A stretch of 64,000 bases of DNA, from the NCBI RefSeq assembly GCF_047948215.1, contig NC_134465.1:48453946-48517945 (forward strand), read 5' to 3'. Below, piece after piece: positions 10,880 to 23,039 of the stretch. The notes under the pieces are model-generated. The model saw nothing but the letters and a program-made list of their open reading frames with translations. It did no database searches and had not been told where the DNA came from. Position 1 is the stretch's first letter. The number at the start of each line of letters is the position of its first letter. The DNA is from Lycorma delicatula. Lineage: Eukaryota > Arthropoda > Insecta > Hemiptera > Fulgoridae. The translations under genes were made by a program, and so were the position numbers.

Positions 10880-12370
10880 ACTAGCATTAAAGCTTTTTTA
10901 CCCTTCAATTATTTTTATTCTACATTCATTAGCAACCTTAACAAGATGAATGATATGAAATTAAAAAAAAAAAATTATAAAAACAACATATGAAATGAAT
11001 AATATTCAAATGGACAAATAAATTATTAGGCCACATATTAAATGCGTGTCCTAACATTTTAATAATGAATATTAAAAGCAGCGTCATCTACAACATCACT
11101 AACAAAGGAACTATATAATAATTCTGAAAAGTTCTTCTAGCAGCACAATCCTACGTACTTAAAAAAAGTAACCCATTTTTTTATTTACTTAATCATTATG
11201 TCAACCAGATAATAGGATATTCAAACAATATGAAAATTGGCATGAAACCTACCTGCCAAGAAATTATGACTGAATTGAATACAGAAATCATTTATATGCT
11301 TTGTGAATAAATATTGATACTGAATAAGGAAATAATTACAGGGCTTTGAATATAGCTTTACTTAGTTCTTAAGATTCCCTGACTCCTACAGAACACATTC
11401 CTTCTATAGAGGTTTAGAGGGGGTACCTCCCCTCTAGATGGTTGAAGAGTAGGTACCCTTCCAACTTGGTACATTCTACCCTCTTTAGCGATTGTGAAAG
11501 AGGGTAAAGAATTTGCTTGCAAATATCTCAAAAATGTATTAATGTTATCAAAAAAAAGGACATGAGAAATTTTTAAAGCTCACAAATTTCCACGGAATCT
11601 TGTTTTTCTTTTTACTCTGTACTTTATAATTAATATTTCTACAAAATTTTTTAATAAAATTGTACAATGCTTGTTTTAGTACATCATGAAAAATAAACAT
11701 AAAAAGCAATTAGTGGGGAGGAGATTAAAATAAGCAAAGATCTAAAATCATCATAACCCAGTATCATATCTAACATACACACACACGCACACACAATTTA
11801 CCCATCAAACAAAATCAATGGCGCTAACTATTTCCGAATCACAATCTTTTTTTTTGGATCTATTTTTAATTTAATGGTTTAGCAGGAAATTTAACCGGCA
11901 AGTAGGTTTTAAAAATATAAATACAGTTCCAAATCAAGTGTTATGAAATTGATTATTGTCACAAATAAAAGTAAAATAAAAAAAACTTTTTCTTAAAAAA
12001 AAAAAAGAAAGCTAATCTGACTAATCTTTTTATGAGGTCATTATAAGAAGTTCTAGGATGTCAGTAAATTAATAGAGATGTGAAACATTATTTTATAATT
12101 AATTACAAAAGTCAACAAAAAAAATAATAATTTGTACTGTAATAGGTGAATTAGAATAGAATGTATATTTTATGCTGAATCTTAAAATGAAATCAGTTTT
12201 CTTCATTACCTTCACATTTTTAGTTATGACCCTTTAAAATACTGAGAAACTTCTTAAATAATAAAACAAATACAAAAATAATAATAATAATTACAATTAA
12301 AATTCCTACCTTTTGCAGACATTTAAGTTTATTTTAATTTATTTTTTCTTATTTTCCTTTTGTGTTCGGT
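10880..12370. other. Intronic sequence, no gene
   Basis: AT-rich with no recognised gene. A local GC-richer imperfect fold-back occurs around 11408-11435 (GAGGGGGTACCTCCCCTC). A CA-rich run occurs at 11777-11797. Confidence 0.4.
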
Positions 12371-12570
12371 GAAGTATTATTTTTTTATCTTCCAGCACAG
12401 TAGTCACTCATCAGATTCACCCTACGTTATCTGCCTTGACAAAGTTGTTCCATCAGCAATATATCTTGGTAGAAACTTTCTCCGTGAACGTCGCTGATGT
12501 CACCCGAGTTTAAAAGGGAAGAAGTCCAAATGAGAATATGACATTCTGTAGCCTAAAGTTCTGTAGTTCA
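12370..12570 (-). pseudogene. Degraded transposon-associated ORF fragment
   Basis: Frameshifted minus-strand segments read MSYSHLDFFP, then GDISDVHGESFYQDILLMEQ and LMSDYCAG. This resembles a protein fragment repeated in many insect genomes, with an SHLDFFP, HGERFHQDI and MLADYCW signature. The function of that family is unknown to me; it is repeat-associated. Adjacent to the fold-back MITE at 12638. Confidence 0.5.
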
Positions 12571-12637
12571 CTAAGAGTTCATTTATAAGCCAATGTGATT
12601 TTCAACTTTTTTGTTTCCAAGAAAATCTCTTCTTCTT

Positions 12638-12898
12638 ATTAATTTTAATAAATGGTTATTTAAATTTATTTATTTTATAAATATAATTTAACCAAACTTA
12701 ACCTACGCTCGCTAACTTTGACTAATTAACAGGAGTGTTTTGATTATTTAAATAATTGCAATAATTACTGAATTTATTAAATAAATACTCAAAAAATTAC
12801 AGTGTTAATTAGTCAAGGTTAGCGAGCGTAGGTTAAGTTTGGTTAAATTATATTTATAAAATAAATAAATATAAATAACCATTTATTAAAATTAATAA
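12638..12898. mobile_element. Fold-back MITE with ~95-bp arms
   Basis: The left arm (12638-12732) and right arm (12804-12898) are near-perfect reverse complements. The outer ends carry ATTAATTTTAATAAATGG. The inner ends carry TTAACCTACGCTCGC followed by TAACTTTGACTAATTAACA. The spacer is about 70 bp and AT-rich. No coding capacity. A diverged second copy lies at 52500-52690. A terminal-inverted-repeat, non-autonomous element is the simplest reading; its parent is unknown. Confidence 0.85.
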
Positions 12899-14066
12899 AG
12901 AGACTGTTCATTTTCCACCGAAATCCAATTGACTACTTCGTTTTTAAATAAAGCTGTAGCTGCGGTGGCGTTAATACGTAAGTACCCACAAGATGAAAGT
13001 ATTTTAATGGGATCAGAAACTGTTATTTTTGTAAATTATGGTCTCATTATCGATAAACAACAATTTCTACTGAAACTATCTTGTCACCAAAACCATAAAA
13101 ATAAAATAAACTTGACATTATATATACTCAAAAAAAGAAAACTAAATTTAAATTTAATTTAATTTTTTTTAATGCTAATGTAAATTTTACATTATAAGTA
13201 AACATATAACATAAAAATGTAGGCAAATAAAACAAATATTATAATATATATTTATTACAATTGTACAATATTACATTTTTATATATATAAATAAAAATTC
13301 TTTTATAAAACTTCATATTATAAATGAATAATGTATTATATATATATATAATTGGTAAACTAATTTAAAATAAGCTATTTATTTTCTACACTTATTTGAC
13401 ATATTTAACAATATAATCATTTTCCAGAAAACTGAATATGACCTTGAATACAATTCTTTAAGAATCCAAATGACTTATAGGAACTATACACATGTACATA
13501 AATACTTCTTTAAAAAGAATGAATTAGAAGTAAATACACATACACACTCACTTGCTCACAAACATATAACAGTTTAACTCTGTATTATATGCAACCCTAA
13601 GAAAAAGACTAAGAGTCTACAAATTATTTAATCACAAGTTATGTTAGGCCTGTTTATAATGAAATTATAATTAATTGATAATATGATATGATCTATTTAA
13701 GGTAATTTCATATTTTAAAAGCACCATAAAATATTACAGCAAAATAGCAGCCGTAAAAGGAAAAATGATATTACAGTAAGCAGGGTTTGAATCTAAGTAT
13801 TAAATATTTAAGTCAAAAATTTTTATATTCCAAAAGACAATATGGATATCTGAATTGGGATTAAGAGTAGAATTTGAAGAAAATCTGCTATATTTATACA
13901 TAATTTACACATACTGCTACCATTTCAATTTTTAAAAATAGAAAGATAATTTATAATCAAATAATAAATTTATAATCAAAATTATGCAAGAAACGCATTA
14001 CAGTTATTATCTTAAAACTAATAAATAACAATAATTCATATTCCAATAAAATAATTACATTTTAAA

Positions 14067-14165
14067 TGAAAAGCATTTCTTTTAAATAAATTAAGTTTTG
14101 GATTTACTCCCAATGTATTTTTAGAATTATAATTTCAATCAGCTGATACAGATGCAAGCAGAATC
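14067..14165. repeat. Direct repeat, copy 1 of ~95 bp
   Basis: Shares GCATTTCTTTTAAATAAA, TTTACTCCC, ATGTATTTTTAGAATTATA, and AATCAGCTGATACA with 14843-14945, same orientation, about 780 bp apart. Diverged duplicate of unknown origin. Confidence 0.8.
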
Positions 14166-14842
14166 ACAAATTAAATTAAGATTAAAATAAGTAATCATGC
14201 CAATTTTGAAACACTTATAATAATATTTTTCAAACAAAAGACATTATCCAATGGGATTATGTTTTTGTGTGATAATTCTTGATATCAACAACTAACAAAA
14301 AAGTTGAATTAAAGCGATTCCTCTATGAAATCTTTTATCACCCTCCTAACAATTCTGACCTTGTATAACATTTTTCATTAATCTCCAGGTATATAGTAAA
14401 TACGTTGTATTTTACTTTTCTGTATTGCAATTCAATAAATATTTTTTAAGAAAATCAAATGTTGTGCACCACTCTTAAATATATTAATTGATTATTATAT
14501 TATACTAATTTTATATGTTATAAAATTTTTAAAAATATAGTCTCAAAAACATTCAACTACAATCAAAACGTTATACTATATCAAAACCAATGATTCAACG
14601 CTGATTTTCTAGTTGCATGCAGTAACAATAAACTGATAACATATGCTGGTATTTTGACAGGGTTTATTCATTAATGTTTCCAATGACCAGGGGTTATGTT
14701 TTTTGTGAAATCATAATCGGATGAAAACCTGGCAGATTTTCTTTCTTTACTAATTCTTGCCAATAGATATTTTTATTTTATTATTTAGGGCTTTTGATAT
14801 TTTATATTATAATGTTTTCTTCTGGCAGTTTATAACAATATC

Positions 14843-14945
14843 AGCATTTCTTTTAAATAAAATCAGTGGTAAATTTACTCCCTATGTATTTTTAGAATTA
14901 TATTTTCACTATAAGCAATCAGCTGATACAAATGCAAGTGGAATA
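14843..14945. repeat. Direct repeat, copy 2 of ~95 bp
   Basis: Second copy of the 14067-14165 sequence with small insertions. Followed by an ATAGTCATGACTAT palindrome. Confidence 0.8.
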
Positions 14946-16127
14946 TAGTCATGACTATATTATGCGATTAATAACATGATAGTAGTGACTTATACTAGAA
15001 AACTTCACTTTATAATTCCTACAAATTGGCAATTAATTTTAAGAACGTTTTTTCAGTTAATTTCTTTGTTTACTTGACTTAGTAACTGAGAAAATTGCTT
15101 GATGATTGTAATAAAAGTAAAGAAGGTAAATAGGATTAACATAGTGCAAAATTGAATTTCAAAAATGAATGGTGATTATTTTACAGCTCCAATCATAAAA
15201 ATAATCTCATAGAACAACTCATTACATACTATTTTCAAAAACATTATTCAAAATTCATGCAAATCGTACGACTTCAGTAATGAAAGCAAACAGGAAGACA
15301 CTTAAATATATACATAAAAAGGTGATCTATAAAATCTGTAAATGCTAAAAAAATACACGTAATTTTTTGATAAATGGGAGATGTTCTTTTTACACTTTCT
15401 AACAGACTATAAGTGTTTATACTGAACTGTAGCATTTACATTAAAATTCATTAAATTCACTAGTTAAAATTTTAAATACAAATGTGCATGAATTCAAAAC
15501 CAACATTTTCATATTTTCTAACAAATGGCACGCTCCACATTTGTTATATATATATATATATATATATGTATGTTATATATATACGCTTTTAGCTGGATAT
15601 TCTACCAAGGAAGATGAGATACAAATTTGAAAAGATATTAAAATTAAACATCATAATATAATAATCACAGGAAATTCATTTTTCCTATATATACCTGCAG
15701 TGCATTGCATAAACAGTATATTATACATGTATAAAGTATACTGTATATACTGATACACATACACATACATACATACATACTTGGTTGTGCAAAACTGAAA
15801 CATGATATTTTTCATAAAGCTTCTAGAATGCTGGACAACACTGTAAGAGGTACTAGATTCCATTCCAGAAGCTGGTTCTAGCATATTCTTGAATAATGTA
15901 GTGGAATTTCCCACATAGCTTAGCATGCAGTATGAGGAGTGTGAAGACCACTCACTGCAGCTGACATGTAGTCTGACTATGTCAAAAGTTATTTCATTCA
16001 GTTACATATACTATCATATAACCATAAAATAATATACAGAATTTAAAATATACATTCGTTAACAGTATAATATAGTTTGTTTTTGTAAAGAATAAACATA
16101 TTGAAACTCTACACATGTAACCATAAT

Positions 16128-16285
16128 TTACAAAGAGAATCCTGAATGAAATAAATCAAGAATCGGTTCTGGAATATGTTCAGTAAGTGTAGAACGTGGA
16201 AGCCCAGAATACTTTATGAAACTTTTCACAAAAATGAATTGTCACTGTTACTTCTGCCGGTAAATCAGATGATTTCATTCCAGAA
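16128..16285 (-). CDS. WASHC5: WASHC5 terminal exon with frameshift
   Basis: Last exon, opening with the third base of a Ser codon. The first part reads SGMKSSDLPAEVTVTIHF then CEKF, which aligns with the human region containing IPADVVGALLFLEDYV. After the Phe codon the frame must shift by one base (an apparent extra C) to continue as IKYSGLPRSTLTEHIPEPI and the C-terminus, aligning with human YTKLPRRVAEAHVPNFI. In the shifted frame the stop is TAA at 16128-16130. In the unshifted frame a TGA occurs at 16180-16182 after unrelated residues. This is the second broken exon of the C-terminal half. The 5'-truncated LINE at 16409 lies just beyond it in the upstream intron. Confidence 0.82.
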
Positions 16286-16411
16286 CTATAAAAAAATATA
16301 TAATTCAATTAGTAAGAATAAAAAATTATTAAACACAAATCATTAAATTACTCAAGCCTGACTATAGAAGTATTCTTTTCATAATATAAATGTAATTAAT
16401 AATTCAGTCTG

Positions 16412-17308
16412 ATGTCTGAAGCCGGAATAATGCCACTACATTATATAAGAGAGATCCTTTTGTTTAGATATGCAGCAAATGTATGGGCTTTCCCTGCTCA
16501 TATAAATAATAAATTGTTTACGAATCATCCTATGGCTGCAGTATATGAACATCGTGCTACCTATTCCAGACCAGCCGGAATAAGGTACCACGAATTAAGA
16601 AGAAAATATGAAATTGCTATACCAGAGACACTAGCAATTTCTACAAGAGAAATACCACCATGGCTCTTGCCAGCGGTAAATACAAGTTTGGATCTCTCTC
16701 AAGGAGAAATAAAAAAGAAACCAGCAGTGATCATCCAGCAGGAATTTTTAGCAACCGTCAGTAGTTACGAAGAACAAATTAGAATTTATACTGACGGTTC
16801 TAAAACCAAACATGGTGTTGGATGCTCAATATATGTAAATGAAGAAGCCCACTTTTGGAAACTGCCAGATGTGGCCAGTGTCTACACGGCAGAACTCACT
16901 GCAATTCTGCAAGCTCTTCGCTACACTGAACACTATTGCGAAGAGAGAGTGCTAATATGTTCCGATTCATTAAGTGCACTTGTCGCAATTCGGAACAAGA
17001 ACATTAAGGATGTCCTAATTGCAAACATCCTGTCCATTTTATACATACTAAAACAACGAGGACAGCGATGCGTATTTGTATGGACTCCGGGGCATGCTGG
17101 TATTACAGGTAATGAAATCGCAGACGAAGCTGCCAGAAAGGCAACAGTCTGCGATGATTTGGATGCATTTCCTGTAAGAGTGGCAGACGTTAAAAACCGT
17201 CTAACAAACATAGTAAGAAACAAGTGGAACGCTGAATGGAGGAGTTTAAATACAAAATTAAACTCAGTAAAAACTTCTCCTTATAAATGGAAAAGCGACC
17301 GATTCTAA
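16412..17308 (+). pseudogene. LINE ORF2 fragment with RNase H domain
   Basis: A 298-codon open frame. RNase H active-site residues are visible. IRIYTDGSKTKHGVGCSIY holds the first Asp. YTAELTAILQAL holds the Glu. LICSDSLSAL holds the second Asp. WTPGHAGITGNEIADEAA holds the His and final Asp. The frame was open through the RNase H domain until the 46-bp palindrome at 17297, which introduces a stop at KSDRF. The preceding ~120 residues correspond to the region between RT and RNase H. Truncated at its start by the insertion, so the ATG used is internal. The protein lacks RT and is not expected to be functional. Confidence 0.88.
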
Positions 17309-17342
17309 GTCTGGTCACCGGTGACCAGACTTAGAATCGGTC
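17297..17342. repeat. 46-bp perfect palindrome interrupting a LINE ORF
   Basis: Two exact 23-base arms meet with no loop between 17319 and 17320. The right arm is the native coding sequence for VTRLRIG. The left arm is its exact reverse complement and appears inserted, destroying the frame. Confidence 0.97.
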
Positions 17343-17569
17343 ACATGCGATTAACAAATTTATATTTGTTAACCGGCGAAGGGAGACCAATGTGCGGTGT
17401 TTGTAATAAAACACTGACAATCAAGCATCTAATAGAAGAGTGTACCATATATGAGGACCTCAGAAAGAGGTTCCGTCTTACAAATAATATTAGTCCTGAT
17501 CTGGATAATGGAAATGAAGAAAATATAGTTGCATTTTTACACGCCAGTGGACTTCTTAAAAGTCTATAA
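17321..17569 (+). pseudogene. LINE ORF2 C-terminal tail
   Basis: Continues the ORF2 protein after the palindrome: VTRLRIGHMRLTNLYLL, the conserved R-x-R-x-G-H-x-R motif. Next come CGVCNKTLTIKHLIEEC, a C-x2-C-x8-H-x4-C zinc-knuckle-like tail, and a terminal ASGLLKSL. The upstream part is in the same protein but separated by the fold-back insertion and a stop. Confidence 0.88.
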
Positions 17570-17617
17570 AATGGAAGTTTAAAGCTGTGATAAAAGATAC
17601 TCTAAGCGGTAGTTTTA

Positions 17618-17634
17618 TATATATATATATATAT
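17618..17634. repeat. AT microsatellite in LINE 3' UTR
   Basis: Short (AT)n run just downstream of the LINE stop codon. Confidence 0.8.
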
Positions 17635-18229
17635 AAGGTAGTCTAGAAGCGTGGCACGCATAATGACGGAAGGTAGCCCTCTTGCCTAGACCATTTTGGC
17701 TCACCTGCATTCAAGAGCAGTGAGTCAGTGTGTGTCCGATGATGGCAAGGGGGATTGAGGGCGCGAGGCTATGGATGTATGCCGTGCATGCCTATAGCCT
17801 GTTTATAAGAAGGATTCAACTGCCACGGCACCCTGGCGCGACTGATATACTGCTCAACGGCGGTTCTGGTCGCCCCGAGGGTTCTTAAACAAACTATAAA
17901 TGAGACTCGTAGAAGAAAGAAAGAATGATATGGTATTGATAAGCTGAAATTTTAATTTTTATGGTCTTTTGAGAACCTATCTCAAATTTTAATATTGGGG
18001 CCCTTTACACCCCGTAAGTGTTTGTGATTGTCCTTGTCTTTTATGTCTTAATGTTTATTGTGAAGTTTGTGTTTTTAAATAAAATGTAAGGGCCCTTTAC
18101 ACCCTTACATATGACGATCCTGATGGAGATAATAATTTCTTTTAAAGAATGTGACGAGGGCTAATAACCTTAGCAGTCGATGCCCGTAAAAATTCAGTTA
18201 AAAAAATTAAAAAAATAATTCAGTATTAT

Positions 18230-19096
18230 TCAGAAAATAATGTTAAAAATAATAAACAACAAATAAATGCGAAAAAACTTAAGAAAAAAAATATTCCAAA
18301 ACCACAGAACTATAGGGAATTTTTGGTCAATATTATTACCATAAATATTAAAAAATAAATATAAAATAGTATAAAATAGTAAAAAATAAATATTCCTTAA
18401 ATCTAGTTGTATTTTTTGTTCATAACTTGTTATATTTACTACTAAATACAATAAAGTAAGACAGAATTAACAACTTATCAAAGATGTAATAATATGGTAA
18501 ATATTATACTGCTTTGATATATGCTGCCATCTTACAGGAACAAAATAAACTACTATAAAGAATGCACAGTGATAAGGATACATCAAAGTTGTGCTATGTA
18601 AAGGTTGCGCAAAGTGAGCTCATCAAATCAAACAAATGGGTTAAACATGGTAGGCATTAAATAATTTGAAATATATGAAAATAACTGTTTGATGAATACA
18701 TTTTTCGATTAAAAACTAATATGTGATCCTGTGTATGAAAACAGGTAACTTGGAGAGTAATGTAACTTACTGCAGGAGTCAATCACACCAATATAATGGA
18801 TTATTAATTAAATCCCTACTCACATTACCATCATAATGTGGGCATAGTAGTGGGGGGGGGGGATTTTATAGCTGACAGTAAAAAAAAAACTGATGAATTT
18901 TGATGTGAAAAAATAAATTATGTTAAGCAAAAACGTGTTTTAATTTATACGAAATTGTTAATAAACTGATTTGGTAGAATGAAAATATTTGCAATTAATA
19001 TTTATTTAATCATTCACATATAGATTGTGCTCCATAAAATTAAAAATTATAATCACAAATACAAATTACCAAAAAAATTACAAAATTAAACCATAC
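18230..19096. other. WASHC5 intron, no feature
   Basis: AT-rich; no recognisable gene or repeat boundary. A G-run occurs at 18851-18861. Sequence around 18373-18480 recurs at about 19845-19940 (ATTCCTTAAATCTAGTTGTA, then AATAAAGTAAGACAGAATTA), a diverged direct repeat. Confidence 0.5.
18385..18482. repeat. Direct repeat, partner at 19845-19940
   Basis: About 95 bp shared with 19845-19940, in the same orientation, including ATTCCTTAAATCTAGTTGTA and AATAAAGTAAGACAGAATTA. The 19097-19250 WASHC5 exon lies between the two copies. Confidence 0.75.
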
Positions 19097-19250
19097 CTTA
19101 TTGATGCTTCAATAAATGAATTGACATACTGTCCTAAGTAGAGTAGTAACTGAGATCGTACTTCAGGATGGAAGTGCCTGAATAAGGTCTGTAAACCAAC
19201 AACAAATGGTATTCCATCTAAGGGATCTCCAGATTTTTTCCAGACTAGAC
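19097..19250 (-). CDS. WASHC5: WASHC5 exon
   Basis: Strumpellin exon of 154 nt, phase-compatible with 26101-26327 (shared Gly codon). It encodes GLVWKKSGDPLDGIPFVVG, LQTLFRHFHPEVRSQ and LYLGQYVNSFIEASI. Human counterpart: GMVCRKPTDPVDWPPLVLG, LLTLLKQFHSRYTEQ and LIGQFICSTVEQ. Acceptor TTTGTAG, donor ATAAG/GTATGG. Intact frame. The long upstream intron (19251-26100) holds fold-back elements and repeats. Confidence 0.9.
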
Positions 19251-19534
19251 CTACAAAGTCAATCAGTCATAATTAAGGTAATAGCTTTTTAAAACATGCT
19301 AAATATAAATATGAAAAAATGTTATGTAAATAATATTAAAATTTACAAGACTCCCACAATAAATTAACTTTAAGTTTCACAATACATTTATACAACACGT
19401 TGATTACACATGATTACTTAATATATTTATATTGAGTATTATTACACTTTAAACTCTTCAGAAAATTAAGTTCTGAAGATAATTTTCTATTGATTTGGTG
19501 ATATTTTGTCATTATATATATGCATAATACACTC

Positions 19535-19690
19535 TGTGACCTCCATGGTAAAGCAGTAGCACTTTTATTCATCTGGAAGTTTCTGAGTTTGAATCCCAGT
19601 CAAACATGGCACTTGGTTCATACATTAAAAAATTTCATCCATCCTTAATTTACTATAATTGGGTCTCTAACTTGTTATTAAATGAAATGA
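19535..19690 (+). mobile_element. tRNA-derived SINE
   Basis: Pol III internal promoter pattern: A-box-like TGGTAAAGCAGTAG at 19546-19559 and B-box AGTTTGAATCCC at 19586-19597, spaced as in a tRNA. A non-tRNA body follows (CATCCATCCTTAATTT). The tRNA half is diverged and would not fold as a functional tRNA. It lies in the intron just upstream of the 19097 exon. Confidence 0.7.
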
Positions 19691-19699
19691 AATAACAGA

Positions 19700-21180
19700 G
19701 CTCTGAAAATTCCAATTTTATATAATTTGACTAACGTTAAAAAAAAATTGTATAAAAAAATAAAACAAGTTGGTAAAAAAATGTTATTAACTACCTAAAA
19801 GAATCTTTTTTCAAACATTGTACATATCGTTTTAATTAAAAAAAATAAATATTCCTTAAATCTAGTTGTATTATTTGTTTATAACTAGTTATATTTATTA
19901 CTATGCAATAAAGTAAGACAGAATTAACAACTTATCAAATATTGTCTTGTAGATAGTTTTTATTTTCAATAAATATAGTTTAGCTTGGACGTAAGAATAT
20001 TACATTATTACGATTTTCATTTAATCAATCGATTAAAATTATGTATATCTTATAACCGGTTCATTTAATCATGTCAATTAATAGATCATAACAATAACAT
20101 TCAGTATTCAGCAAAAAGCATCAACTGAAATATTACCCTCCACTATGAATCAGATTTTGAGTAATTTAATTTATAATATTTATTTTTTTTAAGTTATTTA
20201 TTTTTTTGTAATTAATTTTTATGAGTTATTAATACAGTAATTAATTACATTAACTAAGTTCTAACAGCTGAATTATTTTTAACAATAAACCAGTCTACTA
20301 ACAATTAATGAAAGTTTTGGTTTGAAATATTTAAGTAAATTCTGTAAAAAAAATTCTTCATTCGTTTTATAATACACATTGATTGATTTTGAATTTTTTC
20401 CTTAAACTTTTTTTTATAGTTTTAACAAAGTACACTAACGATAGAAAATAGAACTAAAAATAATTTATTTCTTTTAGAAGTATTTTCAGTAAGCAAATGA
20501 TACTTCACTTTTTTACTATCATTCTACATTAGTGTTTTATAAACAAGTTTTAAGGCAGTCAGTCAAACAATGATTAAACAGACAATTTTTAATTCTAGTT
20601 TTCTCTTTCTCTCATTTATTTTTTTTTTTAATTTACTTTGATATCAATTTATTACTGCAATGACTCAATATATATATCATTATTCTGACCAAAATATAAA
20701 AATACATTATATAGATCATCTCAATATTAGATAAATTTCATAAACATAAAACAAATTATAAGATAAAAAATAGATTTGTTTAAAGTCTATATTAATTATT
20801 TAAATAAATTAAATAATTACAAATTAATAAATAATAATTAATTAAATTAAAATTAATTATTTAAATCAATTACCACTGAACACTATTTTTACTGATTGTT
20901 GGCAACTTGAAAAATTAAATGAAACAATAAAAATCATACTTTTCATATGATATGTTTACAAAATAACCTAAGTTTTAAATTAAATAAATAAGCTATAAAT
21001 TTTTAACCACCAAATACAGTATTTACTTTAAAAATAATTTGTTTGTTGTAACTGAGATTTTTTTTCTTAAATGATTTTATTTATGATACAATGTTGAGAA
21101 ATATATATATATATATATATATATATATTTCTAAAGTCAGTACTTATAATACCAACATTCCTCTGTACCAGTATATTTTA
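19700..21180. other. WASHC5 intron, AT-rich
   Basis: Extremely AT-rich. It contains the second copy of the 95-bp direct repeat (about 19845-19940) and an AT microsatellite at 21102-21127. Nothing coding seen. Confidence 0.5.
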
Positions 21181-21720
21181 TTTTTATAATAAAAAACCAA
21201 CTTGAAAAACCAAAGTACAGAATTACAAAGTAAATGAAATGATGTCTTATCTTTTTATTCAGAAAGGACTTTCACAGGATCCTGCTGATCAGTTAATATA
21301 AGATTTATATAAAATTACATATCAAACATAGAAATTTTTAAATTAAAATTAAAATTACAATCATATAACAAAAACATATGAAGTCAATTAAATTAAATAA
21401 TTACATATATATATATATATATATAAATATGATGTCATAATTACAAAATTCAAAATAAAATAAATAGAAAATTTATACTGTGTAACCTGGCCATGCAATG
21501 TTACATTACTGACTTTTTGTATATATGATTGTAATTTTAATCTTTTAATTTTAATTTTAAAATTTATATGTTTGATATGTACTTTTATATAAATATATGC
21601 AAACTGATGATGTGGGATCCCACGAAAGTGCTTTTGGAATAAAAAAATAAGGTAAGTGTCATTTCATTTACTTTGTAATTCTGTTCTTGGGTTGTTCAAG
21701 TTGTTTTATGATTATAAAAA
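21181..21720. mobile_element. 540-bp fold-back element with ~185-bp arms
   Basis: Left arm (about 21181-21366) and right arm (about 21525-21720) are reverse complements with scattered mismatches. The ends are TTTTTATAAT and ATTATAAAAA. Shared internal words include AATTACAAAGTAAATGAAAT, GGATCC and ACATATCAAACATA. The centre is AT microsatellite-rich. No ORF. Probably a non-autonomous fold-back DNA transposon. Confidence 0.82.
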
Positions 21721-21733
21721 TACAATAAATATA

Positions 21734-21737
<4 letters not shown>

Positions 21738-21785
<48 letters not shown>
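21738..21785. repeat. (AT)n microsatellite
   Basis: Nearly uninterrupted AT dinucleotide run of about 48 bases, immediately after the fold-back element. Confidence 0.95.
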
Positions 21786-21788
<3 letters not shown>

Positions 21789-23039
21789 TAATCAACAGAG
21801 TAATATTATTTCACTAATAATATTACCCTTTTAATAGAATAAGAGCAATCAATTATTTTCTAATCGCAGATTTTCATTAATAAATGATGTAATTTGGCAA
21901 TTATGATCTGAAAGACCATATTCTACCCTTTTAATGCATTCCTTTTATCATAATAAAAGGACTAAAAATTACTTTTCAGTAAATTTGTAAAAATATTATT
22001 TACATAAGTGGTTGAAAGCCCTGATTTTGGTTGAAAGACCAAAATATTTTGACCTGGTGCCTTAGAACAGAGCTAATAGTTTATTCATCATCATGTGACT
22101 AGATCTGTCTAAAAAGTTAACATTAAAATTAATTCATACATTCCATATATTAGGAATTATAAAAGGAATTTCCAATAGTTTATGTAGAAAAATTTCAAAA
22201 GAACCAGAAGATCTGTAAATTACCATCATCATCAACTTTAAAATACTTGACTGCATGCATTCATAATTAATTTTTTATGAAAATACTGTTATTTTTAGCA
22301 GTGTTTCAATTAATTAAGTAGTAATATTAACCCAATATTAAATATTAAGTAATATTTGTTAAAATGTTATGAACAGTATTAATCAAATTACAATATGATT
22401 AAAATACTAAATACATGTTCCCCAGTATGCTGAAAAAGAATAATGATGAGAAAATATATGTGTTGTTTGCTAGATTGTTTATAGAAAATAAATAAAAATT
22501 TTGCCAAATCTTAATTTATATTTATATATTTATTGTAATAAGTTTAGGAATATCTATTAGGAACCTCTATTGGGAATAAGTGTAAATTCTGTTAATTATT
22601 TTTTATTCTTTTTTTTAACAAGGTCATCTATATAAGATTATCCTAATTTAATATTATTATTTATGATCTTAAATGTAACTAATTTATCATATTAAAAAAA
22701 TTTATGTGAACACCACATGACTTCCCTGTACACCTATTAAATTATATATTCACATTTTTTTTAAATGAAAAGTACATAAAATTTTTTTTTTATTAATAAC
22801 TTCTGATATTTTTTCATATTATTATTTTTTTTATTGTTATTACTGAATTATTATTTATTGTAATTTGTTTACAATCAGAGATTAATAGTTATTACTAAAT
22901 CAATATATTTAAACTAAAAAAATTAAAAAAAGAGGGAGATGAAGTCTGATTCGAATCGATGTAAAAATAAAAAATTATTCAGATTATCCAAATATTTCAT
23001 TAATTAAAATTTAACTCTGGAACCAAAGAAAATAAGTAC
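21786..23039. other. WASHC5 intron, AT-rich
   Basis: No gene or classifiable repeat recognised. Confidence 0.5.

Larger units (their letters stand above)
12900..16127. other. AT-rich intergenic/intronic region
   Basis: No exon recognised, although N-terminal WASHC5 exons would be expected here if the 10351-6350 exons began a second complete copy. It holds a dispersed direct repeat (14067-14165 and 14843-14945), an AT microsatellite at 15544-15567 and a CATA run at 15759-15781. Confidence 0.5.
16409..18213 (+). mobile_element. 5'-truncated RNase H-bearing LINE (I/Jockey group)
   Basis: A 1.8-kb LINE insertion. It contains ORF2 C-terminal sequence with RNase H (16412-17308), a C-terminal Cys-His tail (17321-17569), a 3' UTR, and an A-rich end (AAAAAAATTAAAAAAAT). 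The conserved tail GACGAGGGCTAATAACC lies at about 18151. Candidate 11-bp target duplications AATAATTCAGT lie at 16398-16408 and 18214-18224. The RT and endonuclease are absent through 5' truncation. It inserted in plus orientation between the WASHC5 terminal exon and the 19097 exon. Confidence 0.87.

Noticed and set aside
11408..11435. GGGGGTACCTCCCC as a functional palindrome
   Set aside because: Arms are imperfect when extended and no homologous context indicates insertion; left only as a remark.
19546..19610. tRNA gene
   Set aside because: Boxes A and B are recognisable but the stems do not pair convincingly and a SINE body follows; called a SINE instead.
21738..21785. AT-repeat as replication origin or regulatory element
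   Set aside because: Plain dinucleotide microsatellite; similar runs occur many times in the window.
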